Assembly (NCBI GenBank): GCA_017379815.1
Contig: JAFNVK010000186.1
Location: forward strand, 1-9,542
Direction: 5' to 3'
Source of the DNA: Clostridia bacterium
GTDB taxonomy: Bacteria > Bacillota > Clostridia > Oscillospirales > CAG-272
DNA: 9,542 nucleotides
Under the pieces are notes generated by a model that saw nothing but the letters and a program-made list of their open reading frames with translations, had not been told where the DNA came from and did no database searches. Positions 1 to 6,907 of this stretch are shown piece by piece. How positions within the stretch are numbered: the first letter of the stretch is position 1; each line of letters begins with the position of its first letter. The position numbers and the translations under genes are program-made.

Positions 1-2
1 AA

Positions 3-143
3 AAAACGATCCGCGTCTCTGTCCTGCATTGGGTCCGTCCCGAAATGACCTTTGCCTCTAAGGAGGCACTAATGGAGCAAATGCAGACCGATCTTGCGCT
101 CGCCAAGACCTTTTTTGCCGAGCATCCCCTAACCCAAGAATAA
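3..143 (+). CDS. ribF: C-terminal end of bifunctional riboflavin kinase/FAD synthetase (partial)
   Basis: This is the final 46 codons of a gene whose start lies left of the window, in the frame beginning at base 3 and ending with TAA at 141-143. The peptide contains VRPEMTFASKEALMEQM followed by a helix starting TDLALAK. This resembles the end of the RibF riboflavin kinase domain, where a (L/V)RPE-x-x-F-x-S-x-E-x-L-x-x-Q-(I/M) segment is followed by a D-x-x-x-A-(R/K) helix. In this family the C-terminal domain phosphorylates riboflavin to FMN and the N-terminal domain, not visible here, adenylates FMN to FAD in the cytoplasm. The next gene starts 26 bases downstream on the same strand, so the two are probably co-transcribed. 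Only the tail is visible, so a stand-alone riboflavin kinase cannot be excluded. Confidence 0.8.
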   Translation, partial: KTIRVSVLHWVRPEMTFASKEALMEQMQTDLALAKTFFAEHPLTQE

Positions 144-153
144 CGAAAACCAG

Positions 154-161
154 AAGGAGGT
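154..161 (+). promoter_or_regulatory. Strong Shine-Dalgarno site that sets a TTG start
   Basis: AAGGAGGT at 154-161 is a full-length match to the anti-Shine-Dalgarno sequence. It sits 8 bases before TTG at 170-172. No ATG or GTG in the same frame lies at a suitable distance; the first in-frame ATG is codon 13 and lies inside the hydrophobic signal sequence. This supports TTG as the real start of the following gene. Confidence 0.8.
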
Positions 162-169
162 GTGTCCCC

Positions 170-1531
170 TTGCAGAACCGATTTTTCCTACGCCGTTTTG
201 TCTGCATGGTGACCTGCCTCTTTCTGCTTTTGTCTCCCCTGACGGTCACAGCAGAAGAACCGAACGCGCTCCCCGCGCCCGATACCGCAGACGCCTCAAC
301 CGTCTATCTCTATCACCTCTCGGGAGATCTCGTGCTTTACGAGAAGAACGCCGACGCCGTGATCGACGCGGGCGCTACCGCAAAGCTGATGGCGGGCTAT
401 CTTGCCTGTCGGGAGCTTGAGGGGCAGCTTGGCCGAACGCTTTTCCTCACGCCGGATATGCTGACCACAAATCTTGGTGGCTATTTTCGCTTTGGGCTTT
501 CCGAAGGAGACGTGATCCGTGTGGATCAGCTTCTCTATCTGGCCGTCTGCGCAGGCTACAACGACGCCTTTGACGTTCTGGCCTATCTCGTCTCGGGAAG
601 CGTAGAAGCCTTTGTGGCCGACATGAACCGCGAGGCCGCCGCGCTTGGGCTTTCGAATACCCTGTTCACCGACCCAACCGGCATTGACGACAGCTCCCGC
701 ACAACCGCCAAGGAGCTGGCCGTGATCGCAAGGCTGGCCTACGAGCATCCGCTTTACAAAAGCATCAGCTCGACCACGCAATACCGCATCATGACCGAGA
801 CGATCGCCGAAAAAACGGTCAAGAACCGCAACGAGCTGATCTCCTCCACCAAGAATTACAATTCCAAATGCCGCGGCCTTTGCGTGGGAAGCACCAATCG
901 CGCAGGCAACTGCGTGGTGACCGTGGCCGAATACAACGGCGAGGCCTGCCTCTCCATCGTGATGGGCGGCGTGGACAAGGACAAGGTCAACACGGCCTAT
1001 CCCCTGACCGATGCGCTCGTGGAATGGGTCTTCAAGGCCTACTCCTACCGCGAAGTCATCTCGCCCGACACCGTGGTCTGCACCATTCCCGTAACCGTCT
1101 CGGATATGACCACCGAGGTCAATGTACGCACGGCCGAGGGGCTTTCCTGCCTGCTTTACGGAGGTGCTGAGATCGGCAAGGACGTGACCTACAGCATCCG
1201 CCTGCTCCACTCCGAGCTGGAAGCTCCCTTTGCAGAGGGCACCTTCGTCGGCTACGTGGCGGTCGTGTATCGCGAAAGGGTTCTCGGTACACTTCCCCTC
1301 TATACCGCAGAGGGCGCGGAGCGCAGCAGCTTTATCGGCAGTCTAAAGGCCATTCAGGCACTCACGCAAAACCGTCCGCTGATGGCAGGCGTTATCTTCT
1401 TTCTGACCGTTCTGACGGCCTGGATCATAACCGAGCAGATCCTCGCGCGCCGCCGCCGCCACAAATGGGATAAGTATTTCAGCGATAAGATGGATTACGC
1501 CCCGCACGTCACGCGAAAGAAGACGAAATAA
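170..1531 (+). CDS. DacF/PBP5-family D-Ala-D-Ala carboxypeptidase homologue, apparently catalytically dead
   Basis: This 453-residue protein has a signal peptide (basic start, hydrophobic stretch about residues 10-27, likely cleavage after VTA28). A PBP5-type peptidase S11 domain spans about 40-280, a PBP5 C-terminal beta domain about 300-385, and a membrane helix about 404-426, followed by a very basic cytoplasmic tail starting RRRRHK. Family members normally trim the terminal D-Ala from peptidoglycan stem peptides outside the membrane. Family landmarks are clear: YEKNAD before the first motif, AKLM after it, NDA after the second, and NRAGNC after the third. The three active-site motifs are nevertheless altered. 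SxxK is A69-T70-A71-K72 (no serine nucleophile), SxN is G129-Y130-N131, and KTG is C238-V239-G240. I infer that it neither hydrolyses D-Ala-D-Ala nor acylates with penicillin, and may be a binding or scaffold protein. The frame is intact, so I do not call it a pseudogene. Start is TTG with a strong ribosome binding site. It follows ribF by 26 bases and ends at a terminator. Confidence 0.85.
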   Translation: MQNRFFLRRFVCMVTCLFLLLSPLTVTAEEPNALPAPDTADASTVYLYHLSGDLVLYEKNADAVIDAGATAKLMAGYLACRELEGQLGRTLFLTPDMLTTNLGGYFRFGLSEGDVIRVDQLLYLAVCAGYNDAFDVLAYLVSGSVEAFVADMNREAAALGLSNTLFTDPTGIDDSSRTTAKELAVIARLAYEHPLYKSISSTTQYRIMTETIAEKTVKNRNELISSTKNYNSKCRGLCVGSTNRAGNCVVTVAEYNGEACLSIVMGGVDKDKVNTAYPLTDALVEWVFKAYSYREVISPDTVVCTIPVTVSDMTTEVNVRTAEGLSCLLYGGAEIGKDVTYSIRLLHSELEAPFAEGTFVGYVAVVYRERVLGTLPLYTAEGAERSSFIGSLKAIQALTQNRPLMAGVIFFLTVLTAWIITEQILARRRRHKWDKYFSDKMDYAPHVTRKKTK

Positions 1532-1539
1532 GGGAACGC

Positions 1540-1600
1540 AAAAAAAGAGCAAGAGTAAAAGGAGAAGCTCCTTCTATTCTTGCTCTTTCTTATTCTTCTC
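1540..1600. terminator. Bidirectional Rho-independent terminator between convergent genes
   Basis: Bases 1544-1564 and 1568-1588 form a 21-position inverted repeat with a 3-base loop (AAG). It holds one A-C mismatch and one position that is a G-U wobble in plus-strand RNA. On the minus strand the stem runs into a run of seven U (complement of A at 1540-1546). On the plus strand it is followed by an interrupted U-rich tail (1586-1600). It therefore serves both the plus-strand carboxypeptidase homologue and the minus-strand operon, and is the stronger terminator for the latter. It occupies most of the 79-base gap between the two stop codons. Confidence 0.85.
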
Positions 1601-1610
1601 GCTCGCCGGG

Positions 1611-2270
1611 TTAAAGGGATCGATCCTTATCCTCGCGTTTTGGCAAGGCATAACCCTTTCCGCGCAAGGTGACGATCCGCTCCTCCTCGGGCAGCTGCCG
1701 CATCTTGCGACGCAAATAGCAGATATAGACCTCGACCTTATTGGCAGAGGAAGCACCGATCTTCTCGCTCAGGGTGTCGCGCGAGACTGCCTCGCCGCGC
1801 CCCTCAAGCAAGCACTCCATCACCCTTGCCTCGTTCGGCCCAAGGGGGATCACGGTATCTCCATAGCAAAGGGTCGCGCGTGCCGTGTCCAGAAGCAGCT
1901 CCGGCCCGGTAAGGGCCTGCTTCTCCTGCGCGAAGGATCGGCTTTCCGTTCCGTCGGAGGAAGCCCCCCTGAGATTGGCGATCTCTTGGCGCAAAAGCCT
2001 AAGCTCAAAGGGACGCCGCAAAACGAGCGTGCATTCCCTGCCCGCATGACGGGCGGAAAGCGCCGAGCTTTTGGTAAAGCCGATGATCCAACGGACACGT
2101 CCCTTTGGCGCGGTATGCACCGTGTCCATGTCCCAGAGCACGAGCTCGGCACTCTTAACGTCTGCGGCGTTTTCTGTTACGCGAGCGGGAATCTGCAGAA
2201 AGTCAAACTCCGCGATCAGCATCTCGGCAAAGAGTCGGTCTGTTGATAAAACGACGGTTGAGCCTTTCAT
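1611..2270 (-). CDS. Winged-helix DNA-binding regulator with degenerate receiver domain
   Basis: The protein is 219 residues from ATG at 2270. The C-terminal half (about 122-210) is an OmpR/PhoB-type winged helix. It has the LGPNEARVMECLL segment of the first helix, VEVYICYLRRKM matching the recognition-helix region (usual form V-x-V-x-I-x-x-L-R-x-K), and LRGKGYAL matching the wing (usual RGxGYxL). The N-terminal half (1-100) has the length and strand pattern of a response-regulator receiver. D47 in VLWDMD aligns with the phosphoacceptor and T66 with the switch threonine. The usual acidic pair is replaced by S9-T10 (D11 remains) and the conserved Lys-Pro-Phe reads R86-P87-F88. It probably acts as a DNA-binding transcription factor that is not controlled by ordinary phosphorylation. 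No histidine kinase gene is adjacent. It lies 39 bases downstream of leuS and is last before the terminator, so it is likely co-transcribed with leuS. Its targets are unknown. Confidence 0.8.
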   Translation of the reverse strand: MKGSTVVLSTDRLFAEMLIAEFDFLQIPARVTENAADVKSAELVLWDMDTVHTAPKGRVRWIIGFTKSSALSARHAGRECTLVLRRPFELRLLRQEIANLRGASSDGTESRSFAQEKQALTGPELLLDTARATLCYGDTVIPLGPNEARVMECLLEGRGEAVSRDTLSEKIGASSANKVEVYICYLRRKMRQLPEEERIVTLRGKGYALPKREDKDRSL

Positions 2271-2278
2271 GCAGATTT

Positions 2279-2286
2279 CCTCCCCT
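2279..2286 (-). promoter_or_regulatory. Shine-Dalgarno site setting the regulator start
   Basis: On the minus strand this reads AGGGGAGG and lies 8 bases upstream of ATG at 2270. An in-frame TTG at 2291 would lengthen the protein by 7 residues, but this site would then lie inside the coding region, so ATG at 2270 is preferred. Confidence 0.75.
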
Positions 2287-2309
2287 CGCAAAAAATAGCG
2301 AATTTGGTC

Positions 2310-4712
2310 TCAGCGAACGACGATGTTAATGATCTTATTGGGAATACTGATCTCCTTGACGATCGTTTTTCCCTCAATGGCAGGAGCGATCCTTGCATCC
2401 TGCTTGGCCGTGGCGATCGCCTCGGCGGCCGGACAGTTCAGAGGAAGCACGACCGTGGAGCGAACCTTGCCGTTGATCTGAACGGCAACCTCAACCGCGC
2501 TCTCCACCGTCTTTGCCTCATCCCACTCGGGCCATGCGGCCAGCGAGCAGAGGCCCTCTCCGCCAAGCATCTCCCAAAGCTCCTCGGAAAGGTGCGGAGC
2601 GAAGGGGCAAAGCAAGCGCACAAGGATCATCAGCTCGTCACGCGTCAGCGTCTTTGCATCGTAGATATCGTTGATCAGGGCCATCATGGAAGCGATAGCC
2701 GTATTGAACTTCATCTCTTCAATATCGGTCGATACCTTCTTGATCGTCTTGTGGAATGCCGTCTCAAGCTTGGGCGTCACGCCGTTTCCGGAGGCCATAT
2801 CGTAAAGATCGGAGATGCGCTCCAAAAATCTCTTGCAGCCCTTCATGGAGCTTTCGTTCCAGGGAGCGGCACTTCCGTAGTCACCCATAAAGAGGACGTA
2901 GGTGCGGAGAACGTCAGCACCGAAAACGTCAACCACGTCGTTGGGGTCAACCACGTTGCCCTTGGACTTGGACATCTTCTCGCCGTCAGGACCAAGGATC
3001 AGACCCTGTGCCGTTCTCTTGGCGTAGGGCTCAGCGCAAGGCACGACGCCGAGATCGTAAAGGAACTTGTGCCAGAAGCGGGAGTAGATCATGTGACGGG
3101 TCACGTGCTCCATGCCTCCGTTGTACCAATCCACGGGCATCCAGTAGCTCAGCTTCTCGGGATCGGCAAAGGCGTTTTCGTTCTTGGGATCGATATAGCG
3201 CAGGAAGTACCAGGACGAGCCTGCCCACTGCGGCATGGTATCGGTCTCGCGCTTGGCGTCGCCGCCGCACTTGGGACACTTGCAGTTGACGAATGCGGGG
3301 ATCTTGGCCAAGGGGCTTTCGCCGCCCTCGCCGGGCTCAAAGTTCTTGACCTCGGGCAGGCGCAGAGGAAGCTCCTCGTAGGGAACGGGAACGATGCCGC
3401 AATGCTCGCAGTGCACGATCGGAATAGGCTCGCCCCAGTATCTCTGGCGGTTGAAGGCCCAGTCCTTCATCTTGTACTGCACGCCCTCCTCGCCAATTCC
3501 CTGCTCGGCAAGATGCGCAAGCATTCTGGCGATGGAATCCTTCTTGTTGGTCAGTCCGTTGAGGATACCCGAATTGACCATTTCGCCGTCACCGGTATAA
3601 GCGCCCTTGGTGATGTCGCCGCCCTTGATGACCTCGATGATGTCAATGCCAAACTTCTTGGCAAACGCCCAGTCGCGCTCATCGTGTGCGGGAACGGCCA
3701 TGATGGCACCCGTGCCGTAACCCATCATAACGTAATCCGAAATGTAGATCGGGATCTCCTTGCCGTTGACGGGGTTGATTGCGGTCAGACCGTCGATGCA
3801 AACGCCGGTCTTCTCCTTGACCAGCTGGGTTCTCTCGAACTCGGTCTTCTTGGCGCATTCCTCGCGGTAAGCGTCAAGCGCATCGATGTTGCGGATCTGC
3901 TCGCGGTATTTCTGAATAATGGGATGCTCGGGCGCGATGACCATGAAGGTCACGCCGTAGAGCGTATCGCATCTGGTGGTGTAGATGCGGAGCTTCTCAT
4001 CGCACTCCTTGAGGGAGAAATTGACGAATGCACCGGTGGACTTGCCGATCCAGTTGACCTGCTGCTGCTTGATGTTGGGCAGGTAGTCCACGTCCTCAAG
4101 CCCCTGCAGGAGCTTGTCGGCGTAGGCCGTAATGCGCAGATACCAGACAGCCTTGGACTTCTGCACGATATCGCTGTGGCAGATATCGCATTTTCCGCCC
4201 TGGGAATCCTCGTTGGAAAGCACGACCTTGCAGCTCGGGCAGTAGTTGACGAGCGCGGTGTCACGGAAGACCAGACCCTGCTCAAGCATCTTCAAAAAGA
4301 TCCACTGCGTCCAACGGTAGTAGCCCTCGTCGGTGGTATCCACCACGCGCGACCAGTCAAAGGAAAAGCCGACGCGCTTGAGCTGAGATGTAAACTTTTC
4401 GATGTTGCGGTCGGTGACGATGCGGGGATGGAGATTGTCCTTGATGGCGGTATTCTCGGTCGGCAGGCCGTAAGCGTCAAAGCCGATCGGGAAGAGCACG
4501 TTGTAGCCCTGCATTCTTCTCTTGCGGGAGACTACCTCAAGACCGGAATAAGCCTTGATGTGACCCACGTGCATACCGTGTCCGCTGGGATACGGGAACT
4601 CCACGAGGTTATAATACTTGGGCTTATTGCTGAAGTCCTCGGCCTCAAACGCCTTGGCCTCCTCCCACTTCTTTTGCCATTTGGCTTCCACTTGCTTAAA
4701 ATCGTACTTCAT
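2310..4712 (-). CDS. leuS: Leucine-tRNA ligase (leucyl-tRNA synthetase)
   Basis: This 800-residue cytoplasmic class I synthetase charges tRNA-Leu with leucine using ATP. The HIGH-type signature is HVGH (48-51) within PSGHGMHVGH, and the KMSKS loop is at 579-583. A zinc-binding type segment follows the first half of the Rossmann fold (CPSC, later CDIC). The CP1 editing domain is present, with the threonine-rich TTRCDT (245-250) and the catalytic Asp of VPAHDERD (about D344). LeuRS-typical WAFNRQRYWGEPIP and DTMPQWAGSSWYFLRY lie in the middle. The C-terminal anticodon-binding and tail domains end in a usual IVVR-type terminus. The length is normal for a bacterial LeuRS. In the editing motif the usual Pro of TTRPDT is Cys248. 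ATG at 4712 follows an AGAGGA site. The gene starts 56 bases after rsfS and precedes the winged-helix gene by 39 bases. It contains no TTA, CTA or TCA codon, which leaves its codon-aligned antisense frame open throughout. Confidence 0.98.
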   Translation of the reverse strand: MKYDFKQVEAKWQKKWEEAKAFEAEDFSNKPKYYNLVEFPYPSGHGMHVGHIKAYSGLEVVSRKRRMQGYNVLFPIGFDAYGLPTENTAIKDNLHPRIVTDRNIEKFTSQLKRVGFSFDWSRVVDTTDEGYYRWTQWIFLKMLEQGLVFRDTALVNYCPSCKVVLSNEDSQGGKCDICHSDIVQKSKAVWYLRITAYADKLLQGLEDVDYLPNIKQQQVNWIGKSTGAFVNFSLKECDEKLRIYTTRCDTLYGVTFMVIAPEHPIIQKYREQIRNIDALDAYREECAKKTEFERTQLVKEKTGVCIDGLTAINPVNGKEIPIYISDYVMMGYGTGAIMAVPAHDERDWAFAKKFGIDIIEVIKGGDITKGAYTGDGEMVNSGILNGLTNKKDSIARMLAHLAEQGIGEEGVQYKMKDWAFNRQRYWGEPIPIVHCEHCGIVPVPYEELPLRLPEVKNFEPGEGGESPLAKIPAFVNCKCPKCGGDAKRETDTMPQWAGSSWYFLRYIDPKNENAFADPEKLSYWMPVDWYNGGMEHVTRHMIYSRFWHKFLYDLGVVPCAEPYAKRTAQGLILGPDGEKMSKSKGNVVDPNDVVDVFGADVLRTYVLFMGDYGSAAPWNESSMKGCKRFLERISDLYDMASGNGVTPKLETAFHKTIKKVSTDIEEMKFNTAIASMMALINDIYDAKTLTRDELMILVRLLCPFAPHLSEELWEMLGGEGLCSLAAWPEWDEAKTVESAVEVAVQINGKVRSTVVLPLNCPAAEAIATAKQDARIAPAIEGKTIVKEISIPNKIINIVVR

Positions 4713-4768
4713 GATTTATCCTCTCTGTATCAATATGAGTCTTTTTCGCATGCGGTGCGGATAAGGGA

Positions 4769-5164
4769 TCAATCATCGAGCCCTATGAAGGGGATCTCCT
4801 CTGCATCGCCGTAAAGCTTTTCGAGCTGGTAAAAGTCGCGATTCTCGCGGCTGAAAATGTGCACGATGACCGAGCTGTAGTCCAGAACGATCCAGCCGTT
4901 GTTGTCTCTTCCCTCAAAATGCACGGGATCTACACCGCGCAGGCCGAGCTTGTATTCGACCTCGCCCGCCAGAGACTTGACCTGCGTGCCGGAGTTTCCG
5001 TTGCAGATCACAAAATAGTCGGTGATGACGGTCTGGTCGTTGACGCGCAAAACCTTGATCCCATGTGCCTTTTTGGCATCCAGGACGTCAAAGATGGCGT
5101 GTGCCAGCTCCTCGGGGGTAGCCTCTGCCAAGGACGGCAGCTGCTCTTGCTTGATTTCTTCCAT
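4769..5164 (-). CDS. rsfS: Ribosomal silencing factor RsfS (Iojap/YbeB family)
   Basis: The protein is 131 residues, with the Iojap/RsfS domain at about 17-118. Recognisable landmarks are VITDYFVICNGNS (48-58) followed by TQVKSLAGEVE, then FEGRDNNGWIVLDY and VIVHIFSRENRDFY, which is the usual D-(Y/F)-x-x-V-(I/V)-V-H-(I/V)-F segment. The family binds ribosomal protein uL14 on the 50S subunit and blocks joining to the 30S subunit, lowering translation under poor nutrition. The acidic tail after residue 119 is ordinary. ATG at 5164 has AAAGGA 8 bases upstream. It begins 22 bases after the LCP gene and is followed by leuS, an arrangement I associate with Clostridia. Confidence 0.96.
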   Translation of the reverse strand: MEEIKQEQLPSLAEATPEELAHAIFDVLDAKKAHGIKVLRVNDQTVITDYFVICNGNSGTQVKSLAGEVEYKLGLRGVDPVHFEGRDNNGWIVLDYSSVIVHIFSRENRDFYQLEKLYGDAEEIPFIGLDD

Positions 5165-5186
5165 TGCAGATGTCCTTTCTGTTGTC

Positions 5187-6173
5187 CTACTCTAGGGGAA
5201 GATCCTCCTCTGGAGCAAGGTAAATTTGATGAAAGCGCGGGTGATCCTTGCGGTCGAAGATCTCCTCCGGGTCAAAGCGTCCGCTCTCAGCAAGACGGTC
5301 GACAAAGAGATATTCCTCGCAAACGCGCAAAGCGCCCTCGCGGTTAAGACTGTAATACCACGCTCCGCTGCTTCCCTGCACGGCCTGCCCGGGAAGAGTG
5401 ACGAAGCGAATACTCTCGGCAGAGCAGGCTTCCAAGGCAGAAACGGTTCTCAGGATCCCCGGCAAGGGGAGATCGGTCTGCAGAGCGGTCAAGGAGGCGG
5501 CCAGAAGACGAAGGGCCTGCGCTTTGGGCAAGCTCTGCACACGCTCGGCAAAGGCCACCATAAACAGCTTTTGCGCGTCCAGCCGACCAAGATCGGCGGT
5601 TGCATAGCCTGAGCGATAGCGGACAAAATGCTCCGCTCCCCTGCCGTCCAGATGCACGCGCCCCTGCTTAAGATGGATCTCCAAGCCCTGGGCAGGATCG
5701 GAATAGTCCATGTCCATCGGGATCTCCACGTCCACGCCGCCAACGGCATCCACCATCCTGCGCAGATCCGACAGGTTGAGAATGACGAAGCCGTCAAGCG
5801 GAATACCCAAAGCCGAGGTATAAAACCGTCGGATCTCGGCAGGTCCCAGCCGACTCCACGCGCCGTTGATCTTCTTGTAATCGCGCTCGGTATAATCGGC
5901 ATAGGTATCGCGCGGGATCTGCACTACGCCAACCTCCCGGCTTGCACTGTTCAAGGCAAGAATAAAGATAGAATCGGTAAGTCTCTCGCTCGCATCGCAT
6001 CCCATAACGAGAATACGCACCACCTGTGTCTCTTGAGCATTGGAGAGAAGCTCCTCGGCCTGCTCTGCCCGATCCTTCTTCTCGCTTGCTTGCGCTCGCA
6101 AAAGCGGAGCACCAAGACACAGGAGAAGGATCAAAAGGAGCAGCACGCTGCGCGCTTGGATAGATCTCAACAT
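5187..6173 (-). CDS. LytR-CpsA-Psr (LCP) family protein, probable wall-polymer transferase
   Basis: The protein is 328 residues, with an N-terminal membrane segment (about 8-27, signal anchor or signal peptide) and a short charged linker rich in Glu and Lys. An extracellular LCP domain spans about 52-205. Family residues that coordinate the metal and pyrophosphate are visible: R64 and D67 in ERLTDS, R88 and D89 in IPRDT, R185 and R187 in FVRYRS, and D194 and R197 in DLGR. The usual Arg of the R-Q pair after that is Ala200, while Gln201 is kept. LCP enzymes move lipid-linked anionic glycopolymers onto peptidoglycan outside the membrane. The roughly 120 residues after the core are less conserved and I do not recognise a second domain. 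ATG at 6173 follows AGAGGTG. The gene sits 62 bases after yqeK, the largest gap in the operon, and 22 bases before rsfS. I see no clear promoter in the 62-base gap. Confidence 0.93.
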   Translation of the reverse strand: MLRSIQARSVLLLLILLLCLGAPLLRAQASEKKDRAEQAEELLSNAQETQVVRILVMGCDASERLTDSIFILALNSASREVGVVQIPRDTYADYTERDYKKINGAWSRLGPAEIRRFYTSALGIPLDGFVILNLSDLRRMVDAVGGVDVEIPMDMDYSDPAQGLEIHLKQGRVHLDGRGAEHFVRYRSGYATADLGRLDAQKLFMVAFAERVQSLPKAQALRLLAASLTALQTDLPLPGILRTVSALEACSAESIRFVTLPGQAVQGSSGAWYYSLNREGALRVCEEYLFVDRLAESGRFDPEEIFDRKDHPRFHQIYLAPEEDLPLE

Positions 6174-6235
6174 AATTTCACCTCTTTACCGTTGATGTAA
6201 GAAGACGAAACGATGTTGATCGCGGTTAGTCGTTG

Positions 6236-6886
6236 TTATGCATCCGGATCTGCGTCATCCGGGCAAAGGAGGAGCAAGGCATTCCTTGCGGCAACCGTTT
6301 CAGGCGAGATGAGTGCACCCTCGCGCAAAAGGTCTCCCAGCGTCATGCGGAAGGATAAGAGAAGCGTCCTTCGCAGATGCTGCAAGCGCTCCTCGGAGGA
6401 CATCGCCTCGGGATGCGCCTCCCAGAAGAAGCGGCGAAGCCGAACGCAGCTCGGGAACGTGCGCGACTCGTCGATATAATCGGCCAGATAGAGCAGCTGC
6501 TCCGTAAGGGTCATATCCTCCCTCCCCACGGTGTGCCAGCGTACGGCACCGATCACGGTCGGATGCGCAAGATGCGGAAACTCCTTGGGGATCAACGCGG
6601 CCGCCGTACGGGCGTGCAGGGTCTTTGGCGAGGCGATATCCGCCTCGGTCAAGGAAAGCCCATGCGTCCGTGCCAGCTCGATCTGCCCATCAAGGCTCAG
6701 CTCCTTGGTCAGATCGTGCAGAAGCGCCGCCGCGCGCAAAGGAAGCTCCTCCTGCGGACAGTACAGCGCGCAAAGGCGCGTGACTGCGTCCTCCACGGCC
6801 AGGGTATGCGCAAGGCGCCTTGGCGATATCCGCTCCTTGACCGTTTGGCGAAGTGAGGCGAGCGTTTGTTCGGTAATCTCTATCAT
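6236..6886 (-). CDS. yqeK: YqeK-type HD-domain phosphohydrolase (probable Ap4A hydrolase)
   Basis: The protein is 216 residues, with an HD domain at about 20-145. Metal-ligand candidates are H27 (RRLAHTLAV), the H57-D58 pair in LLHDLTKE, H91 (TLHARTAA), H118 (VRWHTVG) and D136 in LADYIDESR. These are in the order and spacing of the YqeK family, including the LADYI-x-x-x-R signature. Characterised YqeK proteins split diadenosine tetraphosphate symmetrically to two ADP. The C-terminal part after about residue 150 is helical and less conserved. ATG at 6886 has GAGGAG about 10 bases upstream. It starts 21 bases after nadD; the nadD-yqeK pair is standard in Firmicutes. The last residues (PDDADPDA) form a short acidic tail. 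Confidence 0.94.
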   Translation of the reverse strand: MIEITEQTLASLRQTVKERISPRRLAHTLAVEDAVTRLCALYCPQEELPLRAAALLHDLTKELSLDGQIELARTHGLSLTEADIASPKTLHARTAAALIPKEFPHLAHPTVIGAVRWHTVGREDMTLTEQLLYLADYIDESRTFPSCVRLRRFFWEAHPEAMSSEERLQHLRRTLLLSFRMTLGDLLREGALISPETVAARNALLLLCPDDADPDA

Positions 6887-6907
6887 TATTTCACGTCTCC
6901 TCGGGCT

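Noticed and set aside
842..853. S225-S226-T227-K228 in the carboxypeptidase homologue as a relocated SxxK active site
   Set aside because: It lies in the variable loop just before the KTG-equivalent position, far from the start of the family's catalytic helix, so it cannot form the usual active site and is likely chance.
296..1210. A 304-codon minus-strand frame opposite the carboxypeptidase homologue
   Set aside because: It is a composition-driven shadow with no ribosome binding site or recognisable domain. The plus-strand gene has a signal peptide, family landmarks and a membrane anchor.
170..1531. Calling the carboxypeptidase homologue a pseudogene
   Set aside because: There is no frameshift or premature stop, and the ribosome binding site, signal peptide, C-terminal domain and membrane helix are intact. 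Only catalytic residues are replaced, which fits a pseudoenzyme better than a decaying gene.
1611..2291. TTG start at 2291 for the winged-helix regulator
   Set aside because: The AGGGGAGG site at 2279-2286 lies between this TTG and ATG 2270 at ideal distance for the ATG.
4713..4768. A leucine T-box or attenuator ahead of leuS
   Set aside because: The gap is only 56 bases, too short for a T-box leader. It has no T-box sequence and no hairpin followed by a U run; only a short CGCA/TGCG stem is visible.
2304..4814. An unbroken 836-codon plus-strand reading frame exactly opposite leuS
   Set aside because: It is codon-aligned with leuS, so it would be interrupted only by TTA, CTA or TCA codons in leuS, and leuS uses none. 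The translation has no recognisable family and leuS is unmistakable. This is a codon-bias shadow.
6174..6235. Internal promoter or terminator in the 62-base gap before the LCP gene
   Set aside because: I see no TTGACA/TATAAT-like pair at proper spacing and no hairpin with a U run, only the AGAGGTG ribosome binding site.
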